Positions 29,888 through 42,874 of a stretch of DNA of 64,000 nucleotides are shown here, one piece after another (positions within the stretch are counted from its first letter, which is position 1; each line of letters begins with the position of its first letter). The stretch spans positions 2,914,001 through 2,978,000 of the forward strand of contig MARA01000003.1 of assembly GCA_001792895.1 (NCBI GenBank), given 5' to 3'. A model generated the notes under the pieces. The model had not been told where the DNA came from and ran no database searches. It was given only the letters and a program-made list of their open reading frames with translations. Source of the stretch: Lentinus brumalis (lineage: Eukaryota; Basidiomycota; Agaricomycetes; Polyporales; Polyporaceae). A program made the translations under genes and the position numbers.

Positions 29888-32800
29888 GTAAGTCCACGCG
29901 CCGAACGTGTATTATCCTCCCCGCCGTCCCCGTTTCCTCCCTAGTCTTGTCTATCATGCCGTATCTGTACCGTGTGTGCGCGGTGTTTCTCCCTGTATGC
30001 TATCAGCTGCACCGACGTCCCTCGTGGCCGTCTGTGCACTCGCGCACAACTGTTCTGTGCTCTGGACCACTTTGGGAGTCGTGCATATGCATACAGTCGT
30101 CTTCGTTCTCCGCTTCTTGCTTGCCTGAGCTGGACTCCTTGTCTGCTACATCACACACCTGCAGCTGCGGCCGACCGTCGCCGCCCTTGCGCCCGGGTCC
30201 AGCAATCGTAACGGCCCCGTGCCGGCAGAACGACGCACACTTCCTGTCACTTGTGCTTGGAGCCTCTCGTCGTTGACCGAAACTCCCAGGTAGTCCTACG
30301 CAGCGCAAGGCTGTAGCTATAGACGTTAGATCGATGCGTCATCGCTCCCGCCAATGCTCGTCCAAGGACGCGACGTATTCGTTCCGTGGCAGGCTGGCCA
30401 CTGCACACTCATACACAAACCGCACGCCATGCTCACGCGCGGATCCTCGTACAGCTCGCGCGTGCCGGGGACTGTTCACGCATTTTGTACGGTGCGCGCG
30501 GTCCTCGGTGCCAGCGTGGGCGATCCGGTGAACCAGCGAAACAGCTAGACCCGTCTCGGTTTCGTCTCCTCCGCTGGCTTGGGGACACTGGCAGGCTCCG
30601 TCAGACGGCGTGGCGGTCGATCTCGACGAGTTTCAGGCGCCGCCGCGCGAGGTCCATTGTGAGGAGAGCTGTTTTGTGAGTTCGCTGTGCGCGCACGTCG
30701 TGTCGTGACTCGTTCTGCCGGAACGTGGAACGTGGAACCTGAAGTTTGGATGTCTCCGTCTACATCTGTCTCCGACTCTCCGTGCGCGATCTGCGCTGCG
30801 CTCAAGGGCCCTCCGAGTCCCAAATGGGACGACGTAGCATTCTTGAGCGAGCCCTCGTGGCTGTGGACCCAGCCCAGACTTGGTTTCAAGTTCGTCTGGC
30901 TGCCCGATGCCGACGCAGGCAATTTGTGCACGTTCGTTATCGCTGTGCGTCCTGCGGCTCGAGTATACGTACAGGCTGGGTTCGACGTTGGTGTTAGGGC
31001 GACGAGGGATGGGCGCGAGGTCGCGGAGCTGAGCGCTGAGCATCGCGTCCTGGTTTTGGACGCACCAGATGTGTGCACACGTCGTGTCGTGCCTCTGTTC
31101 TCCCGGACTCTGACGCTTGTGTCTCAGTCCATATCTATCTCCGCGCGCCACCTGCGTTCAAGGGTCCTCCGAGTCACAGCATCCAAGGGGAAGGCAGAAC
31201 TCTCGACCGAACTCTCGTGGCGCTGCAATGTCCGAGTCGGACCTCGTCGCCGCTCGCGGGCAGCGGGCAGCGGGCGCGTCGGGCTGGATTGGACGGCGCA
31301 GAGGCTGCACGCGACGACCTTCCCACTCACTAGAGAAGAATACTCGATACTCGGTCCGCGGTGCTCATGGCGGGCCTGGAGCCTGGGAGATCGGAGCACC
31401 GCCCCCGGGGTCGCGCTCGAGGTCGACCACAGTATGCGGTCCTGCGCTTGTCCCGAGCGAGTGTCAGGGGGTGCTGCTCTGAGCTCTCGGGCGAGCCCTT
31501 TCGGCGCGGACGACTCACGAGCAGGCGGCGGGAGAAGATGAAGTGCGGGGGAATGGGGTTGCTCCTACTCATGGCGGCAGGTTTGAGAGCTGGGAACCGC
31601 GTCTGAGGCCCGCTCTAGGTTGCCGATGTTGTGCATATGCGGTATGATGTGCTTCTATCCTTTCGGTATGTTGTTGCCTGCCTGCCACTCTGCATAGATC
31701 GCTTATTTGCACATTTCATAGGAACCCAGCTCCCGAGGGAGATTTCACGCCGGGCCGGGCTTGACGGTGTGAATGTTGAGCGCGACGACGAGCGAGCGAT
31801 AAGTATACTCGATCCTGGGCATTCATGGCGGGAGCTTTGAGGTTTGGGATCCGAAGACTGAGAGCCACGTCCGGGGTCGTGTTCGACGTCGCACTCAGTT
31901 GCTGTCCGAGGTGTCTTGCGAACGGGCTTGGTTCTGGTCGACTTCATTGCTGGCGCACGCTTCCGGTCGGACTGACGGATCGGTGAGGCCTCGCTCTGGG
32001 CAGAGGGCGGCTGGGGCGGTCAGGCATATCCGCTCGGACAAGCCGGCTCGTACCTTCCATAGAGCTGGTGTATATCTTGTCCGTTGTAGCGCATGACTTG
32101 GACTCTACACCCAGAGACTACGCTGACTCATTGGATACTCTCTGCATCGAACCTCCTCCACCTCGTCTTCCGGGTCAGGCCTCCGGAGACCACGCTTTCA
32201 CAGAACCTCTTGCGTTCATCACCGCGTTCACGGACCCGTGAGGTGAGTCGCCTCCTGCGCTCTACGCTACGCACTCATCCGTCTCATCTCCATATGTCGT
32301 ACATCCCGACCACCATCTCGGTTGCCCGGTTCCTCCTCTGCTTGCAAGCCTGCAAGCCAGCGATACATGAAGCTCGACTCGGACGACACGCTCCGTTTCG
32401 GCATCTCGAGAGCAGTGGGTCCGCGCAGTTACGGGGTGCTGGAGTACTAATCCTCGACATACGCTACGTACAGCGTTGCAGTGGCTCCCTACGAGCACCT
32501 ACGAATCGTCAAGACGTGAGACCTCCGGTAGCCCCATTCTCTGGCCCCGCTGGCCACGGACGCAAACATCGATCCCGGATATGCCATACATTTCTCACAC
32601 TAGACCTCGTGGCGGTTTCGCGTACGAACGCCCACGGCACACAACTCAGAAGGACGGCCGGGGGAGATCGTCTAGACACGATGACCTCTCATGAGCGGCA
32701 CTCGCCGCAGGTCGTACGAATGCACAGGGTGCTGCTGGTTCAGACACGTCGACTCAGTGTGACACTGTGTGTCGTTTGGTTCGAGGAAGTCCATGATGCG

Positions 32801-32944
32801 GGACGGCTAGAGCATACGGAATAGCTATGTACATGACAGGTAAGTATGCGTGCTTATTGTGGCGTCGATGATTCGTGCAGTCGTCAAAGTCTGAGAACTA
32901 AGAACACGATATCGATACTGAAGCTGAGACCACAAAGCGACCAA
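29888..32944. repeat. Noncoding region with diverged direct repeats
   Basis: About 30680-30880 and 31065-31235 are diverged direct copies (CACGTCGTGTCGTG, TCTGTCTCCGACTC/TGTGTCTCAGTCC, CAAGG(G/T)(C)CCTCCGAGTC). About 31338-31400 and 31803-31860 form a second pair (ATACTCGAT, TCATGGCGGG). A possible terminal exon reads out of a CAG acceptor at 32358-32360 to a TAA at 32448-32450 (MKLDSDDTLRFGISRAV...), with no supported upstream exon. The longest ORF (30687-31541) is probably chance in GC-rich sequence. Confidence 0.4.
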
Positions 32945-34013
32945 CTATCCATGGTCATAATTGAGCGGCTGCCGATCATACCCGGCGATGGTCCAGTACC
33001 GCTCGAGCTCATCCCATTCCATCCTCGGCGTCGCGAACGCGATTGCCTTCTCACCCGGGCGGTGCAGGACGAAGTCTTCGACGTGCGCGGCGAGCGAGGC
33101 ATATTCCGCATGTACGCCCTCGACACGCTCAGCCCACTCGGCATAGGCAGGGACCGCTCGGACGAGTTGACATTCGACTGGCTGCACGGCTAGACGGCGG
33201 AGCGGCCGGCGCAGCTGTGTGCGTGCGAGGGTCATGGAGCGCACGGCTTCCAACCAGTAGATGTAGACCGCTGTCGGTGTAGTGTGACGAGTTCAAATCG
33301 CGGGTCTGGACAGATACTGGGGAGGGGCCCGCATCGAGGCTAGAGAGGGAGAACGTGGCAGGGAGGTGGGTGAGCCAAGTGGCAAGCGGTCGTAGTACGA
33401 AGCTGGAGACTCGCAGCCGTACATCGAAAAGCCGGAATGACGCCCTTGAGGGATGGGAGTAGAGCGAGGTTGGAGGCGGGATCCTTGCTGTTGATGTCCA
33501 TGGCCGTGTAGTATGTGTGGGAACTTGCGGGGGCTACGAGCTGACTGAAAAGGGCGAGTGCGGTGTGGAGGTATGTGCTCGAGAGGAGGGTGTACTTGAG
33601 GCCGACCGAGCGGGACACCGGGAAGTTCGTGCATCGCGTCCTGAGGACCCTCGCAATGGGGTTAGCTTTGAGGGCGATGGTCGGGCATGGCCTTTCCTTG
33701 CACAGTGCAAGTTTGATGATCTCTATGACGAGTTCGTCGGGCAAACTGTTCAGGACTGCCCGAGAATTGATCTGCTAGCCCAATGCTGTCTTCAAGTCGT
33801 GCACCGTCTTGAAAGAATCACGCAACTGCCGCAGTGAGTCAGCTTCCGGTCACAGTGAGTAGCACAGAGCATCGATACCCACGGAGTCCAGACTGCACGA
33901 TCATACTTGTTAGCTTAAGGAGATAGGAGGTGTTCACCTTACGTACCTCATATTGCGCAGGCGAGCGGGCAGTGTGAGCTGTACTTGCTTGAGGAGGTTC
34001 CTCGTTATCTCTT
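32945..34013 (-). pseudogene. F-box family copy 1, broken
   Basis: The parts are an ATG-less first exon (about 33947-34013, reading ITRNLLKQVQLTLPARLRNMR), the 10-nt microexon (33883-33892) and a last exon from 33825. A TAG at 33775-33777 interrupts the frame before the F-box (LPDELVIEIIKLALCKERPCP). The middle repeat region is largely deleted, and the C-terminus resumes out of frame (LRRPLRRLAVQPVECQL, ERYWTIAGYDR). It thus combines loss of start, a nonsense codon and an internal deletion. The splice sites around the microexon are still intact. Confidence 0.8.
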
Positions 34014-34269
34014 CCGGCCATTCTCACTTGTGAGGAGGAGCTATAGGGACTGACGGAACTTTCGAGTGGTGGTGGTCGAGGACTAAAGAGAAGCGCCAGA
34101 GGTGGCGGCGCGTTCGCGTGTTCGCGCGCCATGACTGGTGAGCGAAAGCGAATGAGCAACTTGTTCAGTGTTATCAGAAGCGGCCATGCCATATGAGTAG
34201 TATTAAGTGTCAGTACGTCCTCGGGCATTTGGAAGTTGCGAGCATAAGTAATACATATCGAGAACACCG
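34014..34269. other. Upstream of F-box copy 1 and downstream of copy 2
   Basis: No gene is supported. Confidence 0.4.
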
Positions 34270-36272
34270 TCACGCCCGCCATGGATAATAGAACCTCGGC
34301 CGATCATCTTCTGCAATGGTCCAATACCGCTCGACCTCACCCCAGTCCCATACTCCCTGCCCCTGCCCCTGCATTGAAAAATCAATAGGCTCCTCGCTCG
34401 ACCGGTGAAGCACAAACTCCTCGACGCCGTCCGCCTCCGCGAGCGAGGTGTACGCTTCCTGTACCGCGTCGATGATATCTCCCGCGGCCCCATTTCGCTC
34501 GGCGCAGTGCATGGGCTGCACGCGCAAGCAGCGGAGAGGGCGGCCCATGCGAGCACGCGCGTGTACCATGGTGCTGATGACGGAGAGCCAGCGTATATAG
34601 TCCGCGATAGGTCGCACCTCGCACTCGAGCGAGATCGTGAGGGAGCGCAACACGGGGCAGAGCTGGGGCTCTGTGGGCGGATACGTGTCCAGGTCCCAGC
34701 TTGTGTAGATGTTCGCCTTGTTGAGGCTGAGCGTGTGGCAGACGTAGACGAGCGCGTTTTCCATCTCTTCGAGCTCGTACGAGAGGGTGAACATGATTTC
34801 CAGCGTGGCGAGGCTGGGGCACGCGCGCAGGATCCGGGAGACCGTGGACCCGGGCTGGGTGAGCCGGAGCTGGAGAGACGTGAGGGTGGTGAGGGGGAAC
34901 ATCTCGGGGAGGTGGGTGAGCCAGGTTGCGAAGTTGTCTTCGTATATGATGGTCTCCTCGGCGGAGAGCCAGAAGGCGCACTCGTACTGAGAGCTTCCCA
35001 CGTGCGAACGTGTGCAGGCGATGAGCTGCAAGGAGTCGTCGTTGTTCACGATCGCGAGGTGGTCTGCGCCCGCTGTTGATGGGAGGATGGGCAGGATGGA
35101 GATCGCAGTTGTGCTGTGGACGTTGTGACAGCCCAGATATGTCCGAGCACTTGCTGGGATTATGAGCTGGCGGAGCAGCGCAAGCGAGGATGGGAGAAAT
35201 GCACGGTTCGAGAACAAGATATGCTTCAGGAGTGGAAGGTGTACGTGAGTGCGTTCGTTCGGCCTTTCGTCGTATGGTAGATTAAACTGGGACAGGTGCA
35301 CCATCTCGAGCGAGGGTGAACCAGCGAGCAAAGAGAGGACGTGCGCCGTCCTCAGGTCGCACTTCCAGCGGAAATAGAGGAAGAGGTGGGTCAGCGCCGG
35401 TAGGGGATTGCTGGGGAGCCAGTCTGGGATTGGAAAGATGGCGAGGGCACGAAGACGTAAGAGGCCTTCTTGAAAGAGCGATTTGCGGGCCACGATGAAG
35501 GGGAAGATCCCGCGGCCGTCGAGCCGCGCGGGCGGTGGGTAGTTCGTCACAGTAAGACACTCGAGGTTAGGACACGATAGATGGAGAAGCTGATCATGTA
35601 GGTGCGCGTCGTGGCGCGTGAGAAAGGCAATGTCGAGTCGGCGAAGCCGGTCCGAGTAGAACAGGACAAAGCGCAGTGCACTATGGTCACCCAGCTCGGC
35701 ATATCTTGACATATTGATGAACAGCGAAAAAGGACCGGGGCACGAGCGGCGGAGGGCAAACTCTTCCAGCTGCTCGGGATGGTGGCAGTCGATGCGTTGC
35801 CAGAGATTAGGATGCGCGAGTGCAAGGCTCCGCCACTGGCGACAGACGTGCGTGAGCCTGAGGAGCGGGAGGGTGTGTACCCTCGCGGTCTCGCGGACGT
35901 CTAGAGCAATCGTCGGGCATGGCTCCTTTTCCTGCAGTGCGCGCTTGAAGATCTCCATGATAAGCTCGTTTGGCAGTTCGTTGATGAGCGACCTGGAGTT
36001 TATTTGCGCGCAGAGGGTCGCTCTGAGGACGTATACCCTGGTCAGAGATATGCGCAACTGTCAAAAATCAGTCCAGTCAGTAGTCAGAACCAGTAGTCTC
36101 AGAACACATCTTTTCTACTGACGGAAGACAGACTATATATGTAGGGTTGGTTAGATGAGCTCGAGAGCGGTTCGAGAGAGTATCGATTGTCGTACCTCAT
36201 GTCTCGCTGGCGGGCGTTCAGCGCAAGTTGTAGCTGGCCGAGAAGACCCGGGATGTCGTTCGTGAGATCCAT
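34270..36272 (-). CDS. F-box protein, copy 2 (624 aa), with a 10-nt microexon
   Basis: The model is complement(join(34270-36057, 36123-36132, 36196-36272)). Exon 1 (77 nt) encodes MDLTNDIPGLLGQLQLALN... and ends with ATG AG in phase 2. The 10-nt microexon supplies S-L-S-S, and the large exon opens LRISLTRVY. The F-box (residues ~60-115) reads LPNELIMEIFKRAL..., THVCRQWRSLALAHPNLWQRIDC, the part that binds Skp1 in SCF ubiquitin ligases. Next come about 450 residues of LRR-like Leu-rich repeats (LTHLFLYFRW, LTSLQLRLTQPGS) and a conserved end VEEFVLHR...VERYWTIAEDDRPRF. The target protein is unknown. There is no stop or frameshift, so this copy looks functional. Confidence 0.8.
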
Positions 36273-37265
36273 ATCCGTTCTTGTGGAAACAGCCGTACGT
36301 GACAGTCCTGCGGGTGCGTACAACGTGGATGATGGGATGGGTGGTGGTGGTGGTGATGAAAGGACTTCAAGAAGCGCCGACGTGGCTGCGGCAAAGCCAA
36401 ATTTGTGTGGTTGTGTCTCGATACGCACGAGCCACATGGCACGAGGCCCGGACGGAAACGGGCGTGCAGGTGAGTTCAACGCGGACCCTCGAGAATAAGT
36501 GTGGGACTCAGGGCGTTCGGAGTTGAAGACCGGATCGTACAAGGAGATGTAAAGTAGCATACACGAGTTATAGTAGTCGAGGGAAAAATGAATCAACCAA
36601 TGCTTTGCGTTCCTCGACAATGTTTTTTTACTAGTAAGTATATCCGTGCGACTCGCCGGGAACCCGTTGCAAGGTAGGCTTGTCGTCAGTATTTGTCCTG
36701 CAGATGATAGGAATACCGCCGACCGTCCTCCGCAACAGTCTCATACCGCTCAACTTCGCCCGAGTCCTATACTCCGTACCCCTGCTCCGCCAATCATACG
36801 ACTTCTCGCTGGTACGGCTGATGTACTCATCGTATCACACGGTACACCTTCAGGGGCACCAAGCCTCTCGGCGCAGTGCAGGGCTGAACAGCGACACGAC
36901 GACACGGCGGAGTGCACGGCCTATGTGTGCGCAAGCTCGCCCCCTGTCCATACACCGGACAACGTCTAACCAGCGCATGAAGCCCAGGAGATGTCGGACT
37001 TCCGGAGGTCGCTCTGCCAGTGGTTCGTTTGGCACGGTCGGGTGACTAAGTATTCACATTGAGTTCCGAGCAACACAAGTCGAAGAGCCCGGAGTAGAAG
37101 CCCGGGGGCAGTCTGACTGCAAGAGAACGAGGGCAATCATCAGTGAGGATGCGAAGTACATCATAACCCCGACTTGTATTTCACCTCTATCCTCGGAAAC
37201 GGAACAGCGTGGACACTGGTTGTACGCTCCCCATGCCGCGACAGATATTCGTTACCCATTGCCTT
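36273..37265. other. Intergenic between F-box copies 2 and 3
   Basis: Short fragments resembling the C-terminal coding part of the family are recognisable on the minus strand (for example near 36690-36760 and 36840-37040), heavily degraded. No intact ORF is supported. Confidence 0.35.
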
Positions 37266-39277
37266 CTAGTATATGTCGAGACGCGGTCGATCGTCCTTAG
37301 GAATCGTCCAGTACCGGCCCACCTCGTCCCAGTCCTCTCCGGGCTGCGGGAACACAATCGGCGCCTCGCCTGAGCCGTGCAGGACGTATTCCTCGACGTG
37401 CTCCGCAAGCGCGGCGTAGTCCGCGAGCACCTCATCAATGAACTCGACTCGATCGTCGTAGCAGACGTCTTCTGGCGTCAAGTCGATCGGCTGCACGGCG
37501 AGACGGCGGATGGGACGGCGGAGGCGGGCGCGTGCGAGGAGCATGGAACGGATAGCGGCCATCCAGTGCCCGTAGAATACCTGTGCGAACATGCTGCCGC
37601 TGTCTAGGGAGATGGTCAGGGCGCGGAGTTCTGGGCAAATACGGGGTACGGGCTCTGCGCCACCGCTTCCCTCGCTCAGCGCACGGCTGACGAGGACCAG
37701 GGAGTCCTTGCTGCGGTCGAATTCCTTGTACAAGGGACCGACATCGTATTCCGCGTCATCATCATGGGGGTGCTCATCCAGGAACAGGCAAATACCGAGT
37801 TCGAGTGTCTTGAGAGCAACCGCCTCTCGGAGGACTTGCACAACCGTCGCACCTGGGCACCGTAGTTGTAGTTGAAGGTGGGAGAGTCGGGAGATTGGGA
37901 ACATGCTCGGGATATGGGTGAGCCAGGTCTCGATGCGGTCGGTGCCCGCTTGCGAAAAGTCGCGGCCGTCTAGCCAGAATCCCGATTCGCGTGACTCGGC
38001 AGCAACTTGGAGCCTGTCCCACCCCGTGTGGACTGCGAGACGATCCGAAACGGCGGTAGATGGGAGAGGGGGCAGAGTGGAGACGTAATCATCGCTGTAT
38101 GTGGTATTTAACCAGTGGATGTATGTGCGTGCACTTCCGGGGATGACGAGCTGGCTGAGCAACGCGAGAGCGGATCGAAAGGACGATTTGTTTGACAAAA
38201 GGATGTACTTAAGCCGGTTGAGTGGAATTGGTGCAGACCCGACAACTTGCTCGTCGTCCTCATGTAGATTAGGGAGATGGGAGATATGCAACACCTCGAG
38301 TGCGGGTGCGCTGCCGAGAAAGGAGAGGAGAGTAACCATGCGCAGGTCGGAATCCCAGTGGAAGGAGAGATAGAGATGCGTTAGCGCAGGGAGAGGGTTT
38401 GAGGGGAGCCAGTCCGGGATTGGGCTGATGGCGAGGGCCCGCAGACGTGAGAGACCGCCGCAGAAGAGCGACTTCCGTAGAACGATGACTGGAGGTTCCG
38501 CGTTTGTAAGCAAAGCATCGGGTGGGTATCCACTGACGGTTAGGCATTCGAGAGACGGGCACTGCAGATCAAGGAGCCAGGGGTAGAGTACGGGTTCCTT
38601 CGTGAGGTCGTGCGCAATGTCGAGTCTCTGGAGGCGGTCGGAGGACATCAGGACGGAGCGCAACGCGTCCTTCTCATCCGACTCGTGATATCTCGCAACA
38701 TCGACGAATAGCGAGAACGGGCCGGGATGGGAGCGACGCAGAGCAAACTCCTGCAACTGTTCTGGGTCACGACAATCGATCCTCTGCCATAGGATAGGAT
38801 GTGCGAGAGCCACGCGTCGCCACCTGCGGCAGACATGAGTAAGCCAGAGCAGCGGGCGAGTCTGCACTCCGGCACTCTCGTTACTCTCGTCACTCTCGTC
38901 GACTTCGAGAGTAATGTGGTGGCATGGATCGACGTCTGACAGAACGTGCTTGAAGACATCCATGATGAGCTCGTTCGGCAGCGTGTTCACGCCCACTCTG
39001 GCATTGATTTCCTCGCCCACTTTTGCTCGGAGGTCGTGCATCCTGGTAAATATTCCGTGCAGCTGTGGCAAAAAATCAGCCACGACTTGTTTCGGGTATC
39101 GAAGATCAGAGTAAACTAACGGAAGAGGGACTGCACAGTCGTGAGTATGAGCTAGAACTCGGATATAGGAGCTAAAAGGGATGCCGACCTCATAGCTTGC
39201 TGGCGAACGTCGAGTGTACGCTGCAATTGACATAGGAGGTCCGTAATCTCATCCTCGTGGTCTTGTTCTACTTCCAT
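37266..39277 (-). CDS. F-box protein, copy 3 (631 aa), with a 10-nt microexon
   Basis: The model is complement(join(37266-39062, 39121-39130, 39189-39277)), with introns of 58 and 58 nt. Exon 1 (89 nt) encodes MEVEQDHEDEITDLLCQLQ.... The microexon adds S-P-S-S between a CAG acceptor and a GTTAGT donor. The main exon has the F-box (LPNELIMDVFKHVL, THVCRRWRRVALAHPILWQ), an acidic DESDESNES insert, Leu-rich repeats and the family C-terminus (VEEYVLHG, EVGRYWTIPKDDRPRL). A 655-codon ORF reads through both introns from 39233 without a stop, so a simple ORF caller would pick a wrong N-terminus. Exon 1 shares its frame, length and residues with five other copies, which supports the spliced model. 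Confidence 0.8.
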
Positions 39278-39388
39278 GTCTTGTGTAAGTAAAGGTGGTT
39301 TTTAGTAGGAGGTGGTGGTCCGATCGAGACGCAAATGGTAGAAGCGCCAAAGCTTGCAACGCAGGTACGCGCTCGTCCTGTTCCGACC
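39278..39388. other. Divergent promoter between F-box copy 3 and a promoter/SH3 fragment
   Basis: Short bidirectional intergenic segment; it holds a CTACTAAAAACC-like leader and no ORF. Confidence 0.35.
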
Positions 39389-39605
39389 CTCATTAATCAT
39401 TCTTGTCTCTCGTCTCGTATCTGCTCTTTGCCTTCTCGCTCTCGTCGTCTATTATAGCCCTAGACCGTCATACGCCCCATCAAAACAGCTCAGGCCTGAT
39501 CGCAGTGGGCCCAAGCGAACTGGGGAGATGGACACGGTTTGCAGGAAAGGAGACATCGGGACGAGTATTGTATCGTGGAGAAGCGGCAGGATCTCAAGTT
39601 AATGA
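39389..39605 (+). pseudogene. Copy of the SH3-TBC promoter and first exon, broken
   Basis: The sequence parallels 46140-46385. It has a pyrimidine-rich leader, CATCAAAACAGCTCAGGC, then the exon-1 part GAACTGGGGAGATGGACACGGTTTGCAGG. The start codon is lost (GATCGCAGTGG in place of GATGGCGATGG) and a deletion shifts the frame after the GKE position. It ends near a GTGAGTAC string equivalent to the exon-1 donor. Confidence 0.7.
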
Positions 39606-40856
39606 GTGAGTACGCTCGTTCAGTACTGATCCGTATATACAAGGTCCATTCCCTCGCCGTGTCGAATTTGGCCTCTGCTCGGAGGCCTATGGCGCGCACA
39701 ATGCATGCCCGAACGATCGCCGGCACAAATCTCTCGCGCTCGCCGCTCTCCCACACGTGCTTCGCATGTTGCTTCCGCTTTCCCTGAGGGATGAAGCTTG
39801 AGTCTGCCAGCACATGTGCAAGCTGATGCTTTCTTGGAGTGTTCCCAAGGGATACAAGGGTCCGGTCCTAGTCCCCGCTCAGCGAACAGACCGTAAGCTC
39901 AGGCTGCGGATTTGCCTTAACAGATGCTGAAGAAGCGAGGACCAGACGACATTGAGGAGGGAAGACACGGCGAACAGGAGAAGACCCGTTCGCGACCGCG
40001 TTGTGCCGCACCTCTGTACTATACTGCATTGATTATCTGTCAGCGACTACGCGGTGTGAGACGTCCTGGACATTTTCAACACGTCTTGCACTCCCTGAGG
40101 ACTGAGGAGCTGCACCCCCGAGTTGAGCGAAGTTGCCCTGTCAGAATGCAACCGCCGCGGCACAGAAACCCTCCCCGTACTGGTCGCCTCCCGCATCAAC
40201 TACGGGAGTGCGTGACAAACTGCTAACTTTAAATGCGGCTAGCGACCTCATCGTGAGTCCTCGATCGCGCCACGGGAATGCGTTGAAGGCTGACGACGGC
40301 GCAAGTGCAACCTACGACTCGGAGGCAAGCAGACGACCGCCGACCGTAGGATCCCTCGTTCGTGCTGTTGGTAAACAGCGTGAAGACCAACACGCGGTTG
40401 AGTAGACCCCGATGTCTGGCACGCTCACCCCAGGGCTCTCGCAACGCGGCCGACTCCGCGCGCGACTGAGGCTGAACATAGACGCAGTATCCCAGCTTGT
40501 CCATATGTAGGTGAGCAAGTGTATACAGGAATTCAGTAACCGTTGAAGAATTTTGCAACGATTCGAGGCGTGTAAGGCCCCCGGAAGAGCGGTCATGGAC
40601 GATGATGACAGTGCCTTCAGCGCGTGAGGCAGATAACACATTGTTTTGAGATCCGGGCAATGCAAGTCGGAGAGCCCGGAGTTGAAGCCGGGGGGTACAA
40701 GCCACAAATTTCTAGTCTCTGGAGACGACGAGAACGGAGCGCATTGATTGATGTGGACGTGAAGTACATGAGAACCCAGAATCGAATTTTATCTCGATCC
40801 TTTCAAGCTTGCCAGCGTGAATGTACACAACAACCTCACGCTGCGACAGTTACTCG
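39606..40856. other. Intergenic; degraded family sequence
   Basis: Weak similarity to the intron that follows the SH3 exon continues for about 100 bp. Further on, 40400-40720 (minus) has degraded similarity to F-box C-terminal coding sequence. No intact gene. Confidence 0.35.
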
Positions 40857-42874
40857 TTAATTATCATCTGCTACATAGTCATCGTCGAAATATGGCTGAT
40901 CATGCTCAGGGATGGCCCAGTACCGACCAATCACGTCGTAATCTACCTCGGGCGTCGGAAACGCAATAGGCTCCTCGCCCCAGCGGTGAAGAGCGAACTC
41001 CTCAACATGTTCAGCCAGCGATGCGTAGTCCGCGAGTACCTCGTCGGGCACGGTGACGTCGACTAAATAGTCGTACACCTGCATGCCTTCTGGAACAACG
41101 TCAATTGGCTGTACAGCGAGACGGCGGATGGGGCGGCCCAGGTTCGCGCGTGTGGCCAGTACAGAGCGGATGGCATCAAGCCAGTGGGTGTAGAATTCGC
41201 GCGGAACTATGCGGCAGTTGATCAATGAGAGCGTCAAGCTGCGCAGCTCCGGACAGATGAGAGGTACGGGCTGGGCACCCCCGCTTCCCTCGAGGCAGAG
41301 CGCACGACTGACGAGGATCAGGGAGTCCTTGCTGCTATCGAACTCCCTCATGATTGGTGTCACACGGTAGTCCTCGCCGTCATTGAGATGCTCGTCCAGG
41401 TACAGACACATCGCCAGTTCGAGTGTCCGGAGAGAGACCGCTTGGTGAAGGATTCGCACAACGGCCGCGCCTGTGGATTGTAGGTGCAGTTGAAGGTGGG
41501 AGAGGCGGGAGAGGGGGAACATGGTTGGCATCTGGGTGACCCAGGTCGGAGCGTGGTCGGTGTCTGACGCGTGGCGACCGTCCAGCCAAAACACCGAGTC
41601 GGGTCCCTCGGTGGCGACCTGGAGTGTGTTCCAGTTCGTCTGTAGCGCAAGATGACCCGTGGCCAAGGTCGATAGGAAAGGGGACAGAAGGTGCACGGGA
41701 TTATCGTTGTAGGCGATCTTCACACTGTGGAGACATGTGCGGGCACTTGCGGGGATGACGAGCTGGCCGAGCAACGCGAGAGCGGATCGAAAAGATGATT
41801 TTTTCGAGAATATGATGTACTTCAGCCGGCTGAGAGGAGCTGGCGCAGACACGACATCTTGCTCATCGTACTCTTGTAGCATAGTGAACTGGGAGAGATG
41901 CAGCACCTCGAGTGCGGGTGCGCTGCCGAGGAAGGAGAGGAAGGTAGAGATGCGCAGGTCGGTATGCCAGTGGGAAGAGAGATAGAGGTGCGTGAGCGCA
42001 GGGAGAGGGTTCTCAGGAAGCCAGTCGGGGATCGGGCAGATTGCGAGGGCCCGCAGGCGTGAGAGACCGCCACAGAAGAGCGATCTCCGTGCAACGATGA
42101 CGGAAGATCCTGCAAATGTGAGGATCTTCTGGGGCGGATATCCGCTGACGGTCAGGCATTCAAGAGCGGGGCACCGCATGTAAAGGAGCCAGGAATAGAG
42201 GGCAGGGTCCATGCGTAATCCGTACGCGACGTCGAGTCTCTGGAGGCGGTCGGAGTGCATCAGGACGGAGCGCAGGGTGTCCTTACGGTCCGACTCGTGG
42301 TATCTCGGAACATTGATGAATAGCGATAATGGTCCGGGATGTGAGCGGCGCATGGCAAACTCCTCCAACTGCTCTGGGTCATGACAGTCGATCCTTTGCC
42401 ATAGAATGGGATTTGCGAGCGCCACGCGTCGCCATCTGCGGCAAACATGGGTGAGCCGGAGCAGCGGGAGAGTCTGCACTCTCGTGCCCTTGTCGAATTT
42501 GAAAGTAATGGTAGTGCATGGATCGACGTCGGAGAGAACGTGCTTGAACACGTCCATGACGAGCTCGTTCGGCAGCGTGTTCACGCCCACCTTGGCATTG
42601 ATCTCCTCGCCCAAGATCGCCCCCAGGTCGTGTATCCTCTTGAAGGTTCTACGCAACTGTTGCAAGGGTCAGCTACGCATCGAGCGCCGTGTTCAAATTT
42701 AGAGCGCACGAACAGAACAGGGGCTGCATGGTCGAGTTTATGAGCTCAACAGCCTCGACCTCGGTCGGAGTGTATTGTTACTCACCTCATAGCATGCTGG
42801 CGAGCGCCGAGTGTGCGCTGCACTTGGCCTATAAGTTCTGCAATCTCATCCTCGTAGTCGTTTTCGATCTCCAT
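40857..42874 (-). CDS. F-box protein, copy 4 (632 aa), with a 10-nt microexon
   Basis: The model is complement(join(40857-42656, 42714-42723, 42786-42874)). Exon 1 (MEIENDYEDEIAELIGQVQ...) is nearly identical to that of copy 5. The microexon is CCCCTGTTCT (S-P-C-S) with a weaker donor, GTTCGT. A 14-nt alternative ending at GTGCGC would break the frame. The F-box spans about 55-110 (LPNELVMDVFKHVL, THVCRRWRRVALANPILWQ), then Leu-rich repeats and the conserved end VEEFALHRWGEEPIAF, GRYWAIPEHDQPYF. The upstream 150 bp are almost identical to those of copy 5, so the two come from a recent duplication or gene conversion. No lesions are seen. Confidence 0.8.

Noticed and set aside
29888..30211. Cys-rich reading (CLSCRICTVCARC) after the exon at 29738
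   Set aside because: Short, no paralogue, and follows a doubtful acceptor; likely chance.
30687..31541. 284-codon ORF, plus strand
   Set aside because: Spans diverged direct repeats that do not preserve the reading frame between copies.
37266..39233. 655-codon single-exon model of F-box copy 3
   Set aside because: Its extra N-terminus is intron read-through; the other copies show the spliced three-exon structure.
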